Below, piece by piece: positions 61,927 through 64,000 of a stretch of DNA of 64,000 nt (position 1 is its first letter; each line of letters opens with the position of its first letter). The position numbers were made by a program, and so were the translations under genes. Origin of the DNA: Halosimplex amylolyticum (GTDB taxonomy: Archaea; Halobacteriota; Halobacteria; Halobacteriales; Haloarculaceae); contig NZ_JBLKNW010000001.1 in NCBI RefSeq assembly GCF_051414035.1, positions 1,302,001 through 1,366,000 of the forward strand. The letters are read 5' to 3'. The notes beneath the pieces are model-generated. The model ran no database searches. It was not told the origin of the DNA and was given only the letters and a program-made list of their open reading frames with translations.

Positions 61927-62793
61927 TCAGCCCAGAAGATCGTCGAAGGTCCGGTAGGAGAGATACGACAGGTCGCGAGCGGAGAGATAGTCCGCCTGTT
62001 CGGGCCAGGTGAGACACTCCCGGTAGGTCGCCCAGTCGTCGAGCCAGGGGTAGTCCGACCCCAGCAGCAGTCGCTCCGGCCCGAACCACTCCAGCAGCGG
62101 CCTGACGTACGATTCGACGTTCTCGTAGGGCCACGGTTGCCCGGAGGTCCGCGGGATCGAACTCACCTTGACGTACGCGTTGTCGCGTTCGGCCAGCGCG
62201 GCGAAGTCGGTCCACGGCGACTCGCTCGGGGACGTGTCCTCGTCGGGGAAGCCCATGTGCTCCACGACGAACGGTACGTCGGGATGCCGGTCGGCCAGCG
62301 ACGCGAGCATCGAGAGCTGGTCTGGCTTGGCGAGGACGAACGCCGCGGCCTCCTGGGCGGCCAGCTCGTCGTAGAGCGGGTCGAGTCCCTCGGCCGCGAC
62401 CCAGTCGCCGGTCGGGTCGAGGTCGCCCGGCGTCGGTCCGTACTCGAAGCAGGCGTGGAACCGCAGGCCGAGCATCCGCTCGTGGCCGGTGACTCGCCGG
62501 ACGTTCTCGCGGAGGGTGTCCTCGTCGGCGTCGTACTCCGCGACCCCGACGCCCCAGAGGCGGTCCGGGTGCGCCTCGACGGCCCGGAGCGTGTACTCGT
62601 TCGCCCGTTCGCCCCGCCCGTATATCGACGTCGGCAATAACACCCCCTCGTCGACGTCGGCGTCGGCCATGTCCGAGACGAGGGTCTCGTGCTGATACGG
62701 GCCGGACCACTCCGGCGGCAGGTCGGCGCTGTACCAGGGTAGATCGTCCGTATCCATGCCCCAGGCGTGCGTGTGAGTGTCGACGAGTCGCAT
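61927..62793 (-). CDS. Amidohydrolase-2 family protein
   Basis: This 288-residue TIM-barrel metal hydrolase has the N-terminal DTHTHAW at residues 5-11, a HACFEYG strand near 113, VVEHMGFPDED near 175 and the C-terminal LLLGSDYPWLDDW near 247. The family includes sugar-lactone hydrolases and decarboxylases acting on small acids. With sugar-acid genes in the region, lactone hydrolysis is plausible. There is no signal peptide. The start is the first ATG before the DTHTH motif. Confidence 0.88.
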   Translation of the reverse strand: MRLVDTHTHAWGMDTDDLPWYSADLPPEWSGPYQHETLVSDMADADVDEGVLLPTSIYGRGERANEYTLRAVEAHPDRLWGVGVAEYDADEDTLRENVRRVTGHERMLGLRFHACFEYGPTPGDLDPTGDWVAAEGLDPLYDELAAQEAAAFVLAKPDQLSMLASLADRHPDVPFVVEHMGFPDEDTSPSESPWTDFAALAERDNAYVKVSSIPRTSGQPWPYENVESYVRPLLEWFGPERLLLGSDYPWLDDWATYRECLTWPEQADYLSARDLSYLSYRTFDDLLG

Positions 62794-63007
62794 TACGTCA
62801 CGTCGGTACCGCCCGATGATAAGGATACCTCATGGCGGTGTACTCCGTCGAATCGCAAGAGCGATAGAAGTCGAATGCTCCGTCAGGGATTCGAACTACG
62901 TCGAGACATTCCTGCTCGGTCGCGATGCGACCTGTGCGGGCTGTGAATCGTCTACTTCGAATCCCTTCGTGCGCGTTTCACTCCCTCGCAAAACTCGGTC
63001 GCTGGAA
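62794..63007. other. Gene-free stretch downstream of tRNA-Glu(CUC)
   Basis: It holds a 23-bp copy of the tRNA 3' end (62874-62896), a perfect inner hairpin GGTCGC-GAT-GCGACC (62918-62932) and an inverted T-arm-like copy (62956-62966) that pairs with 62885-62895. The layout matches the stretch after the tRNA-Glu(UUC) gene. No protein gene is seen. Confidence 0.65.
62874..62896 (-). repeat. Partial copy of the tRNA-Glu(CUC) 3' end
   Basis: These 23 bp are identical to 63006-63028, which cover the T-loop to the acceptor 3' strand, the discriminator and two flanking bases. The copy lies 132 bp downstream of the tRNA in the direction of transcription and has the same end points as the copy at the other tRNA-Glu. 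Confidence 0.85.
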
Positions 63008-63082
63008 TGCTCCGTCAGGGATTCGAACCCTGGTCCTTGCCGTGAGAGGGCAAGATGATTGGCCGGACTACACCAACGGAGC
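63008..63082 (-). tRNA. tRNA-Glu (anticodon CUC)
   Basis: The minus strand folds as a 75-nt tRNA with acceptor stem GCTCCGT/ACGGAGC and D-arm GGTGTAGTCCGGCCAA, both identical to the other tRNA-Glu. The anticodon stem TTGCC/GGCAA surrounds loop CTCTCAC (anticodon CTC). The T-arm is CAGGGTTCGAATCCCTG and the discriminator is A. CCA is not encoded. It decodes GAG. Confidence 0.95.
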
Positions 63083-63170
63083 GCACACGCCCTCTGTGCG
63101 TACTCAATCCTTGCGAGGAGATGGGTTTAACGGTTGCGCTTTGGCTCGCTTTCGCCACTCCGTCGCACGG

Positions 63171-63776
63171 TCACTCGTCGTCGAACGGCGAGCCCGCGGC
63201 TTCTGGCTCGTTGCCGCTCAGGCTGATGATGTTCTCGCGGCCGACTCGCAGTTTGCTGATGTCGCCGTCGTCCTCCATCTCCGAGAGCAGCATGCTCACC
63301 TTCGACTTCGACCAGCCCGTCTCGTCGACGATCATCGCCTGTTTCATCCTCCCCTCGTTCGATTCGAGGATGTCCACGATGAGCTCCTGGTCGGTCCGCT
63401 GGGCGGGTTCGGCGCTCTTCCCCCCGGCGTCCGCCGCGGGGCTCTCCGCCGTCCCCGGTTCCGGTGGGCTCTCGGTCGTCTGCGGGCTGTCCGTAGCGGT
63501 GTCGCGCGATTCGGACTCGCTCGTTCGGGTTCCCGAGAGCAAGGCCGGGATGTTCGAGTGCCAGACGGCGACGCCGCCGAGGCCGAGAACCAGTAAGACG
63601 ACGGCCGCCATGAGCATCCCGCCGACGTCGCCCGACGCCGGCGTCGTGAGGAGGGCGTGCAGTTGCTCTTCGGCGGTCGAGATGGACAGCCACGGGCCCC
63701 TCTCCGTCGTGCCATCGACCCCGACGCCGAGCGACTGCGTACCCCCGACCGCGTCGGCGACCAGCCACTGCTGCAT
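63171..63776 (-). CDS. Membrane-anchored winged-helix regulator
   Basis: The 201-residue protein has a short outside N-terminus, one membrane helix (GMLMAAVVLLVLGLGGVAVW, about residues 53-72), a Ser/Thr/Pro/Glu-rich linker, and a C-terminal winged helix (LIVDILESNEGRMKQAMIVDETGWSKSKVSMLLSEMEDDGDISKLRVGRENIISL, about 130-187) of the MarR-like type common in haloarchaeal membrane-bound regulators. It could bind DNA at the membrane or regulate after release. Its targets are unknown. Confidence 0.85.
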   Translation of the reverse strand: MQQWLVADAVGGTQSLGVGVDGTTERGPWLSISTAEEQLHALLTTPASGDVGGMLMAAVVLLVLGLGGVAVWHSNIPALLSGTRTSESESRDTATDSPQTTESPPEPGTAESPAADAGGKSAEPAQRTDQELIVDILESNEGRMKQAMIVDETGWSKSKVSMLLSEMEDDGDISKLRVGRENIISLSGNEPEAAGSPFDDE

Positions 63777-63862
63777 CTATCATAACATGCCGAGGTCGGT
63801 ATAAAAACGCTGTGAATACCCACGTTTCGAACGCGCTGATCGCCGGAGGCGACCGGGACCGG

Positions 63863-64000
63863 TCAGACGAGGCCGACCGTCGGCACCGCGGTCTGCTGGA
63901 ACAGCCCGACGAGGTCGAGGACGGCGATGAGCAGGGTCGTCGCGACGATAGACGCCGAGGGGGGATCGAAGTGCGTGTCGCCGTGCGCGTAGAATACTCG
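63863..64000 (-). CDS. C-terminus of a membrane protein, 5' end outside window
   Basis: On the minus strand the frame reads from the window end to a TGA at 63863-63865: RVFYAHGDTHFDPPSASIVA, then a hydrophobic helix ATTLLIAVLDLVGLF and a short tail. Codon use fits a real gene. Only 45 residues are visible, so no family can be named. Confidence 0.5.
   Translation of the reverse strand, partial: RVFYAHGDTHFDPPSASIVATTLLIAVLDLVGLFQQTAVPTVGLV

Noticed and set aside
1..64000. CRISPR array, rRNA operon or intact insertion sequence
   Set aside because: No regularly spaced direct repeats with unique spacers, no rRNA-like conserved blocks and no transposase gene were seen on either strand.

Overview
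This window is chromosomal DNA from a halophilic archaeon (class Halobacteria). The evidence is high GC coding DNA, very acidic proteins, TATA boxes centred about 25-30 bp upstream of apparently leaderless starts, twin-arginine lipoproteins, and lineage-typical genes: HalOD1, HTH-10 regulator, halocyanin, archaeal aIF5A and deoxyhypusine synthase, and a haloarchaeal nos cluster. No rRNA, CRISPR array or intact insertion sequence was seen.

Bases 1-26070 form a catabolic island for pectin and sugar acids. It has a dipeptide/oligosaccharide-type ABC importer (permease end plus a fused double ATPase), two Tat lipoproteins (one a CE8 pectinesterase), a Tat-exported pectate lyase, a uronate-dehydrogenase-like SDR, a beta-propeller lactonase, four enolase-superfamily sugar-acid dehydratases (one clearly DgoD-like), two DapA-fold aldolase/dehydratases, a ThuA protein, a 634-residue enzyme of unknown family, an IclR regulator, an SGNH hydrolase, an alpha/beta hydrolase and a luciferase-like flavoprotein. 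Together they suggest extracellular pectin cutting, import of oligouronides, and oxidative breakdown through aldarates or aldonates to 2-oxo acids. A recurrent GTTC-N9-GAAC palindrome lies at the iclR promoter and upstream of one dehydratase.

Bases 26070-46770 are mostly housekeeping: a voltage-gated K+ channel, cold-shock protein, methyltransferase, malate:quinone oxidoreductase, RNA 3'-phosphate cyclase, a decayed ABC ATPase, ATP-dependent PEP carboxykinase, deoxyhypusine synthase, an aldehyde dehydrogenase with an SDR, a SprT-like protease, YchF, a CsaA-like tRNA-binding protein, a Nif3-like protein, an agmatinase/aIF5A pair, an aminotransferase, and a membrane protein with five DUF1508 repeats.

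Bases 47300-54050 hold a nitrous-oxide reductase operon (halocyanin, nosZ, a membrane protein, nosD, nosF, nosY), followed on the other strand by a PAS/GAF histidine kinase and an HTH-10 regulator. The same CGAACA/TTCG palindrome type occurs upstream of both the halocyanin gene and the HTH-10 gene, which suggests shared anaerobic control.

Bases 57100-64000 carry two hydroxyacid dehydrogenases, a malic enzyme with a phosphotransacetylase-like domain, an amidohydrolase, a membrane-anchored winged-helix regulator and a gene cut by the window end. The two tRNA-Glu genes (UUC near 47.1 kb, CUC near 63.0 kb) each have downstream a 23-bp copy of their own 3' end that folds with an inverted T-arm copy into a two-tier hairpin. 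The 3' end of the malic enzyme gene is duplicated around a dense array of hairpins.
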